Below, piece after piece: positions 1 to 7,124 of a stretch of 8,289 bases of DNA. This DNA is from an uncultured Pseudoflavonifractor sp. (GTDB lineage: Bacteria; Bacillota; Clostridia; Oscillospirales; Oscillospiraceae), in assembly GCA_947565875.1 (NCBI GenBank), contig CANOHR010000038.1, positions 1-8,289 of the forward strand, given 5' to 3'. Both the position numbers and the translations under genes were made by a program. The notes beneath the pieces are model-generated. The model searched no databases, was not told where the DNA came from, and saw only the letters and a program-made list of their open reading frames with translations. The first letter of the stretch is position 1. The number at the start of each line of letters is the position of its first letter.

Positions 1-19
1 AAGTTTACCGCCCCTTTTC

Positions 20-48
20 TTGTATTTTTCCTCCGACTATGGTATCAT
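20..48 (+). promoter_or_regulatory. Predicted sigma-A promoter of ftsH
   Basis: The -35 box is TTGTAT (20-25) and the -10 box is TATCAT (43-48), with a 17-bp spacer. T40-G41 one base before the -10 form an extended TGn motif, which would compensate for the imperfect hexamers. Transcription would begin near base 55. An ATG at 58 would then have almost no leader, which supports the ATG at 82 as the ftsH start. No CIRCE element and no CtsR-type heptad repeat is visible in the 57 bases available. Confidence 0.6.
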
Positions 49-81
49 ACCCCTTACATGACAAGCAAAGGGGGCTTTTCC

Positions 82-2304
82 ATGCCCGAACCCAATCAGA
101 ATGACAACAAAAACCAGCCGGGGGGACCCAAGAAGAAAAACGCCATCACCGTGGCCTCCCTCCTTCTGTGGATCATTGCTCTGACCTTCCTTCTTTATAA
201 CTTTACCTCCAGCCGCCAGCAGGCCAACGCGGTCAAACTGGAGTACGGCGTATTCCGCCAGATGGTCGCCGACGGCAAGATCTCCCGGGTGGTCATGACC
301 TCCGACAAGTATCTCATCTATCCCAAACTGGACGCCGAGGGAAAAGCGGCCACCCCGGACACCCCGGCGGATACCCTTCTCTATGACCTTCAGGAAGAAC
401 TTACCGACGCCATTTCCGACCTTAACGCCCTTCGGGAGCAGCGTCCGCCTTTGAACGAGGTCGACGCCGCCACCCTCCAGGCCTTCCAGCAGAAGGTGGA
501 CCAGGCGGAAAAGCGTGTCGTTGACATTCAGACCCTTCAGGACAGCCAAACCGCCTACTACTGCGTTCCCGTCACCGATGTGGGGCTTATCCCCCTGATG
601 GACGAGGTGGGGCTGGAACACTACGGGGTAGAGCCCCAGTCCATCCTCCTCTCCCTCCTGATGGCCCTGCTGCCCTCCATCCTCATGGTGGGGCTCATGT
701 TCCTGCTGTTCCGGTCCATGGCCTCCCGGATGGGAGGTATGGGAGGTATCGGCGGCGTAGGCAAGGCCAACGCCAAGGTCTATGTGGAGAAAAAGACGGG
801 GGTCACCTTCCGGGACGTGGCAGGCCAGGATGAGGCCAAGGAATCCCTTCAGGAGATCATCGACATCCTCCATAATCCCCAGAAGTATACCGACATCGGC
901 GCCAAGCTCCCCAAGGGGGCTCTGCTGGTAGGCCCTCCGGGCACCGGCAAGACCCTGCTTGCCAAGGCCATCGCGGGAGAGGCCAACGTGCCCTTCTTCT
1001 CCATCTCCGGCTCCGACTTTGTGGAGATGTTCGTGGGCGTGGGCGCGTCCCGCGTCCGAGATCTGTTCAAGGAGGCCAGCAAAATGGCCCCCTGCATCAT
1101 CTTCATCGACGAGATCGACACCATCGGCAAGTCCCGTGACAACCGCATGGGGGGCAACGATGAGCGGGAGCAGACCCTGAACCAGCTGCTGGCCGAGCTG
1201 GACGGCTTCGACCCCGGCAAGGGCGTTATCGTCCTGGGCGCGACCAACCGCCCCGAGGTGCTGGACAAGGCCCTGCTCCGCCCCGGACGGTTCGACCGGC
1301 GCATCACCATCGACCGGCCCAATCTGGCGGGACGGCTCGCCACCCTCCAGGTCCATACCCGGAAGATCAAGCTGGCCGAGGACGTAAACCTGAACAAAAT
1401 CGCCCTGGCCACCGCCGGGTGCGTGGGGGCCGACCTGGCAAACCTGGTGAACGAGGCCGCCCTGCGGGCCGTCCGCAAGGGCCGCAGGCTGGTCACCCAG
1501 GAGGACCTGCTGGCCTCCTTCGAGTTCGTCATTGCCGGAAGCGAGAAGAAAAACAGCGTCCTCACCGAGTTTGAAAAGAAGCTGGTAGCCTACCACGAGG
1601 TAGGCCACGCCATGGTGGCATACAAGCAGAAGAACGCCGAACCGGTGCAGAAGATCACCATCGTCCCCCACACCGAGGGGAGCCTGGGCTATACCCTGCT
1701 GATGCCTGAGGAGGACAAGACCAACCTTCGGACCCGCGAAGAGTTGATGGCAAAAATCACCGTCTCCATGGGCGGCCGGGCCGCCGAGGAAGTGGTAATG
1801 AACACCATGACCAACGGGGCCAGCCAGGACATTCAGGAGGCTACCAACATCGCCCGGAACATGGTGGCCATGTTCGGTATGAGCGAGGAGTTCGGTATGA
1901 TGGCCCTGGGCTCGGTGCGGAACCAATACCTGGACGGGGGCTACGGCCTGGACTGCGCCCAGGATACCGCCGCCGTGATGGACAAGGCGGTGAAGGCCAT
2001 TCTGGACGTGTGCTACGCCGAGGCGGTAAAACTCATCCGGGATAACCGGGAACTGATGGACAAGGTGGCGGCCTACCTGCTGGAGAAGGAGACCATTACC
2101 GGCGGAGAGATGGTAGCCATCATTGAGGGCCGGGATCCCGCCCTGGTGGGGGACGCCTATGCCTCCTCCATGCCTAAGCCCGACGGGGCCGTCTCCCTTC
2201 CCGGAGACATAGAGCCCCCGGCAAAAAGCATCCACATCGTAAGCGAAAGCGTGGAAACTCCCCCGGAGGAAGACCCCGGCCAGGATAAAAAAGAGGACCA
2301 ATGA
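82..2304 (+). CDS. ftsH: ATP-dependent zinc metalloprotease FtsH
   Basis: Membrane-anchored AAA+ protease that extracts and degrades misfolded membrane proteins and some regulators, working as a hexamer (known for the family). I chose the ATG at 82 over the ATG at 58 because AAAGGGGG (67-74) lies 7 nt before it, giving 740 aa. Visible in order: a Lys/Asn/Pro-rich N-terminus; TM1 at about residues 20-41; an outward-facing domain at about 42-187; TM2 at about 188-210; a Gly/Met-rich linker; Walker A GPPGTGKT at 284-291; pore loop F317-V-G; Walker B IIFIDEID at 339-346; Arg fingers R400 and R403 in LLRPGRFDR; the zinc site HEVGH at 505-509 with D583 as the probable third ligand; and an acidic tail. 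Most bacterial FtsH proteins have about 600-650 residues. The excess is mainly a coiled-coil-like insertion at about 100-158 in the outward-facing domain, plus the tail. All catalytic residues are present. It stands alone between its promoter and a palindromic repeat. Confidence 0.97.
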   Translation: MPEPNQNDNKNQPGGPKKKNAITVASLLLWIIALTFLLYNFTSSRQQANAVKLEYGVFRQMVADGKISRVVMTSDKYLIYPKLDAEGKAATPDTPADTLLYDLQEELTDAISDLNALREQRPPLNEVDAATLQAFQQKVDQAEKRVVDIQTLQDSQTAYYCVPVTDVGLIPLMDEVGLEHYGVEPQSILLSLLMALLPSILMVGLMFLLFRSMASRMGGMGGIGGVGKANAKVYVEKKTGVTFRDVAGQDEAKESLQEIIDILHNPQKYTDIGAKLPKGALLVGPPGTGKTLLAKAIAGEANVPFFSISGSDFVEMFVGVGASRVRDLFKEASKMAPCIIFIDEIDTIGKSRDNRMGGNDEREQTLNQLLAELDGFDPGKGVIVLGATNRPEVLDKALLRPGRFDRRITIDRPNLAGRLATLQVHTRKIKLAEDVNLNKIALATAGCVGADLANLVNEAALRAVRKGRRLVTQEDLLASFEFVIAGSEKKNSVLTEFEKKLVAYHEVGHAMVAYKQKNAEPVQKITIVPHTEGSLGYTLLMPEEDKTNLRTREELMAKITVSMGGRAAEEVVMNTMTNGASQDIQEATNIARNMVAMFGMSEEFGMMALGSVRNQYLDGGYGLDCAQDTAAVMDKAVKAILDVCYAEAVKLIRDNRELMDKVAAYLLEKETITGGEMVAIIEGRDPALVGDAYASSMPKPDGAVSLPGDIEPPAKSIHIVSESVETPPEEDPGQDKKEDQ

Positions 2305-2309
2305 CCCCC

Positions 2310-2378
2310 GTAGGGCGGGGGCTTGCCCCTACCGCTGACGTATCTCAAAGATCCCGGCGGGGCAAGCCCCCGCCCTAC
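2310..2378. repeat. Palindromic intergenic element with 20-bp perfect inverted repeats
   Basis: The arms 2310-2329 (starting GTAGGGCGGGGG) and 2359-2378 (ending CCCCCGCCCTAC) are perfect reverse complements over 20 bp and enclose a 29-nt loop. It starts 5 bp after the ftsH stop codon. As RNA it would form a very stable hairpin and could protect the ftsH 3' end. No proper U-run follows, so it is a poor intrinsic terminator. The outer ends read GTAG...CTAC, like the ends of the larger element in the surface protein gene, so it could be a short mobile palindrome inserted at a TA. From memory, similar GTAGGGGC-type palindromes are scattered through gut Clostridia genomes. That is recall, not a search. 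Confidence 0.7.
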
Positions 2379-2407
2379 TTTCTCCCGGAAAAATTTTCCG
2401 CCGACCC

Positions 2408-2436
2408 TTGACAAGGGCGCACCACAGGACTATAAT
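2408..2436 (+). promoter_or_regulatory. Consensus sigma-A promoter of cysE-cysK
   Basis: Perfect -35 TTGACA (2408-2413) and perfect -10 TATAAT (2431-2436) are separated by the optimal 17 bp. The start of transcription would be near 2443, giving a leader of about 39 nt, too short for a T-box or SAM riboswitch. The -35 box sits inside a 13-nt palindrome, CCCTTGACAAGGG (2405-2417). Just upstream is a second short palindrome, CGGAAAAATTTTCCG (2386-2400). Such a strong core promoter on an amino acid biosynthesis operon would usually be held by a repressor. Confidence 0.85.
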
Positions 2437-2444
2437 CGCATAAA

Positions 2445-2461
2445 CATAGTATATTAGTATG
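2445..2461. promoter_or_regulatory. Possible operator near the cysE transcription start
   Basis: CATAGTATATTAGTATG is an imperfect AT-rich dyad (six matching base pairs around the centre) just after the predicted start of transcription. It stands out in a GC-rich genome. Position and composition would suit a Rrf2-family repressor such as the CymR type, which controls cysteine genes in other Firmicutes. No known consensus is matched closely, so this is an inference. Confidence 0.3.
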
Positions 2462-2468
2462 AATTGAG

Positions 2469-2474
2469 AGGAGG
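2469..2474 (+). promoter_or_regulatory. Ribosome binding site of cysE, decides the start
   Basis: Perfect AGGAGG, 7 nt before ATG 2482. An upstream in-frame TTG at 2464 would overlap this site and is therefore not the start. Confidence 0.85.
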
Positions 2475-2481
2475 GGTCGGC

Positions 2482-3132
2482 ATGACACGGCTGGGGGAAA
2501 CCCTGCGGGCCTATCAGGCCAGAGACCCGGCAGCCCGGAGCCGGTTGGAGATCTTTCTGCTCTATCCCGGCGTCCACGCCACCATCTTTCACCGGGTGAG
2601 TCATTGGCTGTGGAACCACCACCTCCGGTTCCTGGCCCGGCTCAACTCTCAGATCGCCCGCCACTTTACGGGCATCGAGATCCACCCCGGCGCCCGGATC
2701 GGGCGGAGGCTGGTCATTGACCACGGTATGGGTATCGTCATCGGCGAGACCACCCAGATCGGCGACGACTGCCTTCTCTACCACGGGGTCACCCTGGGGG
2801 GCACGGGCAAGGACACGGGAAAGCGGCACCCCACCATTGGCAACAATGTTCTTATCGCCTGCGGAGCCAAGGTCCTGGGCCCCTTCAAGGTAGGGGACAA
2901 CGCCCGGATCGCCGCCGGGGCGGTGGTTTTGTCGGAAGTCCCTGAAAATGCCACTGCCGTAGGCGTTCCCGCTCGGGTCGTGAGTATTGCCGGAGAGCGG
3001 GTGGACTTTACCCAGGAGGTGGATCAGATCCACATACCGGACCCGGTACAACGGGAACTCCAGGCCCTCGCCGCCCGGTTGGAGGCGCTGGAAAAGGAGC
3101 GATGTCAGCAAGAGAATCCCAGGCAGCCTTAA
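2482..3132 (+). CDS. cysE: Serine O-acetyltransferase
   Basis: Transfers an acetyl group from acetyl-CoA to L-serine to form O-acetylserine, the first step of cysteine synthesis in the cytoplasm. The 216-aa protein is the short form usual in Firmicutes (E. coli CysE is about 273 aa). The N-terminal helical part (about 1-60) is followed by left-handed beta-helix hexapeptide repeats (about 62-165). The catalytic and binding elements are D80-H81 in VIDHGMGIVIGET, the LGGTGK loop at 105-110, H116 in KRHP, and GVPAR at 161-165. The C-terminal part (about 185-210) is a charged, coiled-coil-like helix ending in ENPRQP. The chain does not end in the Ile that many CysE proteins insert into the CysK active site. 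cysK follows 31 bp downstream on the same strand, so the two form an operon. Confidence 0.96.
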   Translation: MTRLGETLRAYQARDPAARSRLEIFLLYPGVHATIFHRVSHWLWNHHLRFLARLNSQIARHFTGIEIHPGARIGRRLVIDHGMGIVIGETTQIGDDCLLYHGVTLGGTGKDTGKRHPTIGNNVLIACGAKVLGPFKVGDNARIAAGAVVLSEVPENATAVGVPARVVSIAGERVDFTQEVDQIHIPDPVQRELQALAARLEALEKERCQQENPRQP

Positions 3133-3163
3133 AAAATCCGATTGCAGAAAGGACCTCCTTACT

Positions 3164-4096
3164 ATGAAAAATATCTATACCTCCGCCGAAGAGTTGATCG
3201 GCAAAACCCCCCTTCTGGAACTGACTAATATAGAAAAAGCTTTGAAGCTGAAGGCCAGGATCCTTGCCAAACTGGAATATCTTAACCCCGCCGGTTCGGT
3301 GAAGGACCGGGTAGCCAAGGCCATGCTGGATGAGGCTGAGGCCGCCGGGAAGCTGAAGCCCGATTCCGTCATTATCGAGGCTACCTCCGGCAACACGGGA
3401 ATCGGCCTTGCCAGCGTGGCCGCCGCAAGAGGTTACCGGATCATCATCGTTATGCCCGAGACCATGAGCGTAGAGCGCCGCCAGCTGATGAAAGCCTATG
3501 GGGCCGAACTTGTACTTACCGAGGGAGCCAAGGGTATGGCGGGCGCCATTGCCAAGGCGGAGGAACTCTCCCGGGAACTTCCCCACAGTTTCATTGCCGG
3601 TCAGTTTGTCAACCCCGCCAATCCCGCCGCTCACCGCTCCACCACCGGCCCGGAGATCTGGGCGGATACCGAGGGCCAGGTGGATCTCTTTGTGGCGGGA
3701 GTGGGCACCGGCGGCACCATCACCGGTGTGGGCGGCTACCTGAAGGAGCATGACCCCCGTATAAAGGTGGTGGCGGTGGAGCCTTCCGACTCTCCCGTCC
3801 TCTCCGGCGGTCAGGCGGGTCCCCACGGCATTCAGGGGATCGGGGCGGGCTTTGTCCCCCAGATCCTGGATACGGAGGTCTATGACGAGATCATCCCCGT
3901 GACCAACGAGGAAGCCTATGCCGCCGGGCGGCGGATGGGCCGTACAGAAGGCATACTGGTGGGCATCTCCTCCGGCGCCGCCCTTCATGCCGCCATCGAA
4001 CTGGCAAAGCGGCCGGAAAATGAGGGAAAAAATATTGTGGTCCTCCTGCCCGACACAGGGGACCGCTACCTGTCCACGCCACTGTTTGAGGAATAA
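3164..4096 (+). CDS. cysK: Cysteine synthase A (O-acetylserine sulfhydrylase)
   Basis: PLP-dependent enzyme that makes L-cysteine and acetate from O-acetylserine and sulfide, using the product of cysE just upstream. The start is ATG 3164, preceded by AAAGGA (3148-3153), giving 310 aa, the normal family length. An in-frame ATG at 2987 lies inside cysE and is not the start. Motifs: the PLP-binding lysine K47 in NPAGSVKDR; the substrate loop TSGNTG at 74-79; the PLP phosphate loop GTGGT at 181-185; HGIQGIGAGF at 221-230; and S270 in GISSGAA, which contacts the PLP ring nitrogen in homologues. All key residues are present. It is the second gene of the cysE-cysK operon and is closed by a strong terminator 8 bp after the stop codon. 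Confidence 0.97.
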   Translation: MKNIYTSAEELIGKTPLLELTNIEKALKLKARILAKLEYLNPAGSVKDRVAKAMLDEAEAAGKLKPDSVIIEATSGNTGIGLASVAAARGYRIIIVMPETMSVERRQLMKAYGAELVLTEGAKGMAGAIAKAEELSRELPHSFIAGQFVNPANPAAHRSTTGPEIWADTEGQVDLFVAGVGTGGTITGVGGYLKEHDPRIKVVAVEPSDSPVLSGGQAGPHGIQGIGAGFVPQILDTEVYDEIIPVTNEEAYAAGRRMGRTEGILVGISSGAALHAAIELAKRPENEGKNIVVLLPDTGDRYLSTPLFEE

Positions 4097-4104
4097 CGGA
4101 AGCG

Positions 4105-4150
4105 GTAAAAAGCGGGGAGAACACCCTTGGGTGTTCTCCCCGCTTTTTAC
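4105..4150. terminator. Bidirectional intrinsic terminator between convergent genes
   Basis: A perfect 22-bp stem (arms 4105-4126 and 4129-4150) encloses a 2-nt loop. The GC-rich core, CGGGGAGAACACCC, is flanked by AAAAA on the left and TTTTT on the right, so it works as stem plus U-run on both strands. It ends the cysE-cysK transcript and, on the minus strand, the transcript of the transglutaminase-like gene whose stop lies 58 bp away. Bases 4165-4177 hold a further small palindrome, GAAAACAGTTTTC, of unclear role. Confidence 0.92.
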
Positions 4151-4208
4151 GGACTATTTTTACAGAAAACAGTTTTCCCATTCCACTTTTACCTCTGCTG
4201 CGGGAAAG

Positions 4209-5048
4209 TCAATAATAAAATCTCACCTGGTAATTTTCCGGCTCCCCCACGAAGTCCAGCACCTTTTCATTCCCCCGGTTCGCGGAAACAAAGGTGGGGT
4301 CCAGGAGCCGCCACTCTCCCGATTCGGACAACACTTCTACCCAGGCATGATACTGCCTGCCGGCATACCCCACCGCCATCCTGCAAGCGATCCCCCGGCT
4401 GCGAAGCATAGCGGTCATCAGGGCCGCATAGTCAAAGCAGATCCCCTTCCCCTCCGCCAACACTTCGTCCACATCGGGCAGATATCCGGGTTTTACCGTT
4501 TCCGCCTTCTCCATGTCATAGCTTACATGCCCTACGATATATTCAAACACCGCGTCAACTGTCTCCTCTTCCGTCTCCATCCCCGCAGCCAACTCTTCCG
4601 CCAATACGGCCGCCTTAGATCTTTCTGAATAGCAGACATACTGGCTGCTCTCCCGGAAAGGGGAGGCTGGATCCTCCAGTATAAGGGTCAAATGATGCTC
4701 CAGCACCGGAGCATACCGGCTCTCTTTCACGTTTTCCAATACCCGAACGGTATATTCCCCATCCCCTTCGGTAAGGCCAAAGCTCTCCCACCGTCCGGCG
4801 TTGTTCAGGTCGTAATTATAGTCCTCTCCTTCTTCCCTTGTGATCTGCACCTTTATCCGCGCTTCGCTCCCACCGGTATAGCGGACCTCTACCATTCCCC
4901 GGTCCAGCCGGGATAGATCGATCTCCGCTTTTTCATTTCCATAGATCTCCGGCGCAGGAAACGAAAGGCGCAGGGCAAAAAGGGCCGCGCCTGCCGCCAA
5001 GATCCCCGCAAGCAGGAGAAGCCTCCCCGACCTCTGTTTACGACCCAT
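4209..5048 (-). CDS. Exported transglutaminase-like domain protein
   Basis: A 279-aa protein. The basic N-terminus (MGRKQRSGR) is followed by one hydrophobic segment at about 10-26, a signal anchor or uncleaved signal peptide, so the rest should lie outside the membrane. Residues about 36-130 look like a beta-rich domain without a recognisable name. Residues about 160-255 are a transglutaminase-like (papain-fold) domain with C204 in GKGICFDYA, H234 in YHAWVEV and D250 in LLDPTF as the triad. Bacterial proteins of this superfamily are often peptidases or crosslinkers of envelope proteins; substrate and reaction cannot be told here. The start is ATG 5048 with AGGGAGG at 5056-5062, 7 nt upstream. 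It is transcribed alone, divergent from the surface protein gene and convergent with cysK. Confidence 0.85.
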   Translation of the reverse strand: MGRKQRSGRLLLLAGILAAGAALFALRLSFPAPEIYGNEKAEIDLSRLDRGMVEVRYTGGSEARIKVQITREEGEDYNYDLNNAGRWESFGLTEGDGEYTVRVLENVKESRYAPVLEHHLTLILEDPASPFRESSQYVCYSERSKAAVLAEELAAGMETEEETVDAVFEYIVGHVSYDMEKAETVKPGYLPDVDEVLAEGKGICFDYAALMTAMLRSRGIACRMAVGYAGRQYHAWVEVLSESGEWRLLDPTFVSANRGNEKVLDFVGEPENYQVRFYY

Positions 5049-5070
5049 TTCACCGCCTCCCTTTGGGTAG

Positions 5071-5100
5071 ATTATACACCAATTCTTTTTATCCGCACAA
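5071..5100 (-). promoter_or_regulatory. Predicted promoter of the transglutaminase-like gene
   Basis: On the minus strand a perfect TATAAT -10 lies at 5076-5071. A weak -35, TTGTGC, lies at 5100-5095, 18 bp upstream. Transcription would start near 5064, giving a very short leader that still contains the ribosome binding site at 5062-5056. Confidence 0.6.
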
Positions 5101-5110
5101 GAGGACTTGC

Positions 5111-5139
5111 TTGTAAATATTTTACTTCTTTGATATACT
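5111..5139 (+). promoter_or_regulatory. Predicted promoter of the surface protein gene
   Basis: The -35 is TTGTAA (5111-5116) and the -10 is TATACT (5134-5139), with a 17-bp spacer. It is followed by the ribosome binding site AAAAGGAG (5153-5160). The spacer from that site to ATG 5173 is 12 nt, longer than usual. The promoter lies back to back with the minus-strand promoter at 5071-5100 and looks intact even though the gene behind it is broken. Confidence 0.55.
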
Positions 5140-5172
5140 AAATAAAAATCAGAAAAGGAGAAATCTTTTCCT

Positions 5173-6888
5173 ATGAAATAGCCGTTTCAACTCTTTGGGT
5201 TTCTGCTGGCTCTCTGTATGGCCGTCACTCTGCTCCCTCCCATTGGCCTTGCCGCCGGGGAAACGGGAACGACCCATACCGTGGTCAACGGCGGCGACCT
5301 GCGAAGCGCTGTGGATAATGCCGGGGAAGGCGATACCATCAACTTGCAGGGAACCGGCCATGTGAACCTTGTGGATGGGGAATATGACGCTCCCTGGAGC
5401 ATTAAAAGATCCATTACCATTCAGGGAGGCACCATTGATCTTCGTCCCGGCGGCATCATTCTGGAGGCAGACTTGACGCTTCGTAATGTGTCTTTGTCTT
5501 TTTCCAATTTTGTCCGCAACGCCATTATTGCCAACGGCCACACCCTGACCCTGGAAAACGTGACCTGCGCCGACAGGACCTTTTCGGTCAATCTGTTTTG
5601 CGGCGGATTGATCCCCAACGATTTTGAAACCTTTCCCGTCCAGGCCCCCGGTCCGGAAGGCAGGATCGTTATTCTGGGAAATACGGATCTCCAGTCCACC
5701 GAACTTGCAGGAGGCGGCAATATATATGCCGGCAACCTCTGCATGGGGGGCATGGACGGCGACCACAACGGCCCCGGTGATAACGGCGCTGCCAATGTAT
5801 TTTCCGGCAATTGCGTTATTGATCTTTCCGGCAGCGGCAGCACCCAAGCGCTGGGGACCGTTTATGCCTGCGGCGCCCAGCAAAGGATCCCTATCGGCGC
5901 CCAAAGCGGAAAATGCACCTATCCCGATCCCGACAACTATACCGTAGCCGGTACGGTCCATATCAGCGGCAAACTGATCCCCATCCGCGGCGCCGGGGCT
6001 TCCGTGGTAGACGCAACCTATATTTCTCCCAACAATTATCTTACCAACCCGACCATGACCGATCTTTCCAGCCTGCGTTTGGAAAAGGGCAACCTGGCCC
6101 TTACCCAGGACAGCAACTTCCGCGACGCAAGCGCGAACCTGGCTGTTTCCAACGGCGCTACCCTGGATCTTTCCAAGCTGATAAGCGGCGCCGGGGGGAC
6201 CCTAACCATCCAGGACCTGGCAGGCGGCGGTTTCCTGGGGCTGGGACAATCCCAAACCCTTTGTATCACCGGCGCTGTATCAGGAGAAACCTCCGTCGGA
6301 ATCGGCGGGATCTTTAACAACGCTTCCTCCTCCGCTCCCATCCAGGGACACACCTACATCCGCGCCCCCCAATCCTCCGCCTCCTCCTTCCGGCTTTTGC
6401 CTCACAGTTCCGATCCCAACATGGTCCTCGCCCCCGACGGCAGCGGAAACTGGACCGCTTCCTCAGGTTCGTCCGGGGTCGAGGGAGACCCCATCATCAG
6501 TCTCCGCTTTGACCCCCCCGCCGGTCATGGGACCATTGGCCAGGAAACAGAACTTCCCCTGGTGGTTGAAAGCGAAAATAATTTCTACGCCAGCCTGGAC
6601 TTTCTTCCCTTGACCATCAATGTAAACGGAGCCCCCGCTTCCCGCAAGGAAGAGGATGGCTACTATACATACACCTCAAGGCTTTCTGAACTTTTCATGA
6701 CCATATGCGAAAACACGCTTTGCGTTACCCCTTATGAGGACGGCACATACTCCATTGAACTGGTAGTCCCCAAGAAATATACCAAAGCTGGTCAGACTCT
6801 TCGTTCCTCCGTTACCCTCACCGTAGGGGAAACCACCCAGCCGACTCCTGTTCCCGTTTCTATTTCCGTCAACAGTAGCTTCGCTTGA
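5173..6888 (+). pseudogene. Large secreted surface protein, 5' part (nonsense codon 3, cut by element)
   Basis: The natural start is ATG 5173. The next codons are AAA and TAG (5179-5181). After the stop the same frame continues as a typical signal peptide (PFQLFGFLLALCMAV..., residues 4-29, likely cleaved near LAAG). An intact ancestor probably had Lys or Gln at codon 3. The next ATG, 5218, would start mid-signal and lose its charged end. Residues about 35-430 are rich in short beta-strand repeats, with Asn, Gly and Thr turns, as in pectate-lyase-like right-handed beta-helix adhesins. Residues about 440-565 are a beta-sandwich or Ig-like region without a close family that I recognise. The frame enters the inserted element at 6878 and stops at TGA 6886-6888. 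The 3' part resumes at 7152. Role inferred: cell-surface adhesion or structural protein. Function in this strain is doubtful because of the two lesions. Confidence 0.8.
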
Positions 6889-6902
6889 CAAGGGCAAACA
6901 CG
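6878..6902. repeat. Left terminal inverted repeat of the MITE
   Basis: Pairs with 7125-7149. The two copies match at 23 of 25 positions, with differences at positions 16 and 20 counted from the outer end. It brings an in-frame TGA (6886-6888) that ends translation of the interrupted gene. Confidence 0.9.
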
Positions 6903-7008
6903 CCCCAGAGGGCCCCAAAGGGCGTGCTGGCGGCGTTTTCCCCTTGCCGGGCGACAGCCCGCCTGCGGGGTGCAGCCTTGCCATCCCACCCTTTGGGGCC
7001 TTCTGGGG
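6903..7008. repeat. Internal inverted repeat of the MITE
   Basis: The arm 6903-6922 (CCCCAGAGGGCC...) and the arm 6989-7008 (...GGCCTTCTGGGG) are reverse complements at 19 of 20 positions. The left arm begins at the base right after the left terminal repeat, so the element is built of nested palindromic blocks. Confidence 0.8.
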
Positions 7009-7124
7009 TCCGAAGGAGTTTTGCGGGAGCCCAAGGCGTTCCCGGCAAGGTTGTCGACGCAGCCTTACTGGCGTAAGGCAAGGAGACAAAACGCAGTCCG
7101 GGGGCGGCTTGGGCCCCGCGAAAC

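Noticed and set aside
37..2301. A 754-codon open frame on the minus strand, antisense to ftsH
   Set aside because: It mirrors the GC-rich codon bias of ftsH, is rich in Gly/His/Val low-complexity sequence and matches no family. The plus strand encodes a fully conserved FtsH.
2437..2481. A T-box or SAM riboswitch before cysE
   Set aside because: The predicted leader is only about 39 nt and has no conserved riboswitch motif or terminator.
3008..3988. A 326-codon minus-strand frame opposite cysK
   Set aside because: Shadow of a well-conserved gene; composition is unlike a real protein and no ribosome binding site supports it.
5149..5961. A 270-codon minus-strand frame opposite the surface protein
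   Set aside because: No family features, and it would read through the promoter region of the plus-strand gene. The plus frame has a signal peptide and repeat architecture.
6884..6895. The 12-mer CTTGACAAGGGC occurs both at the cysE promoter (2407-2418) and at the MITE left end
   Set aside because: It looked as if the promoter derived from a MITE end. A shared 12-mer is expected by chance once or so in a window this size, and the similarity stops at once on both sides.
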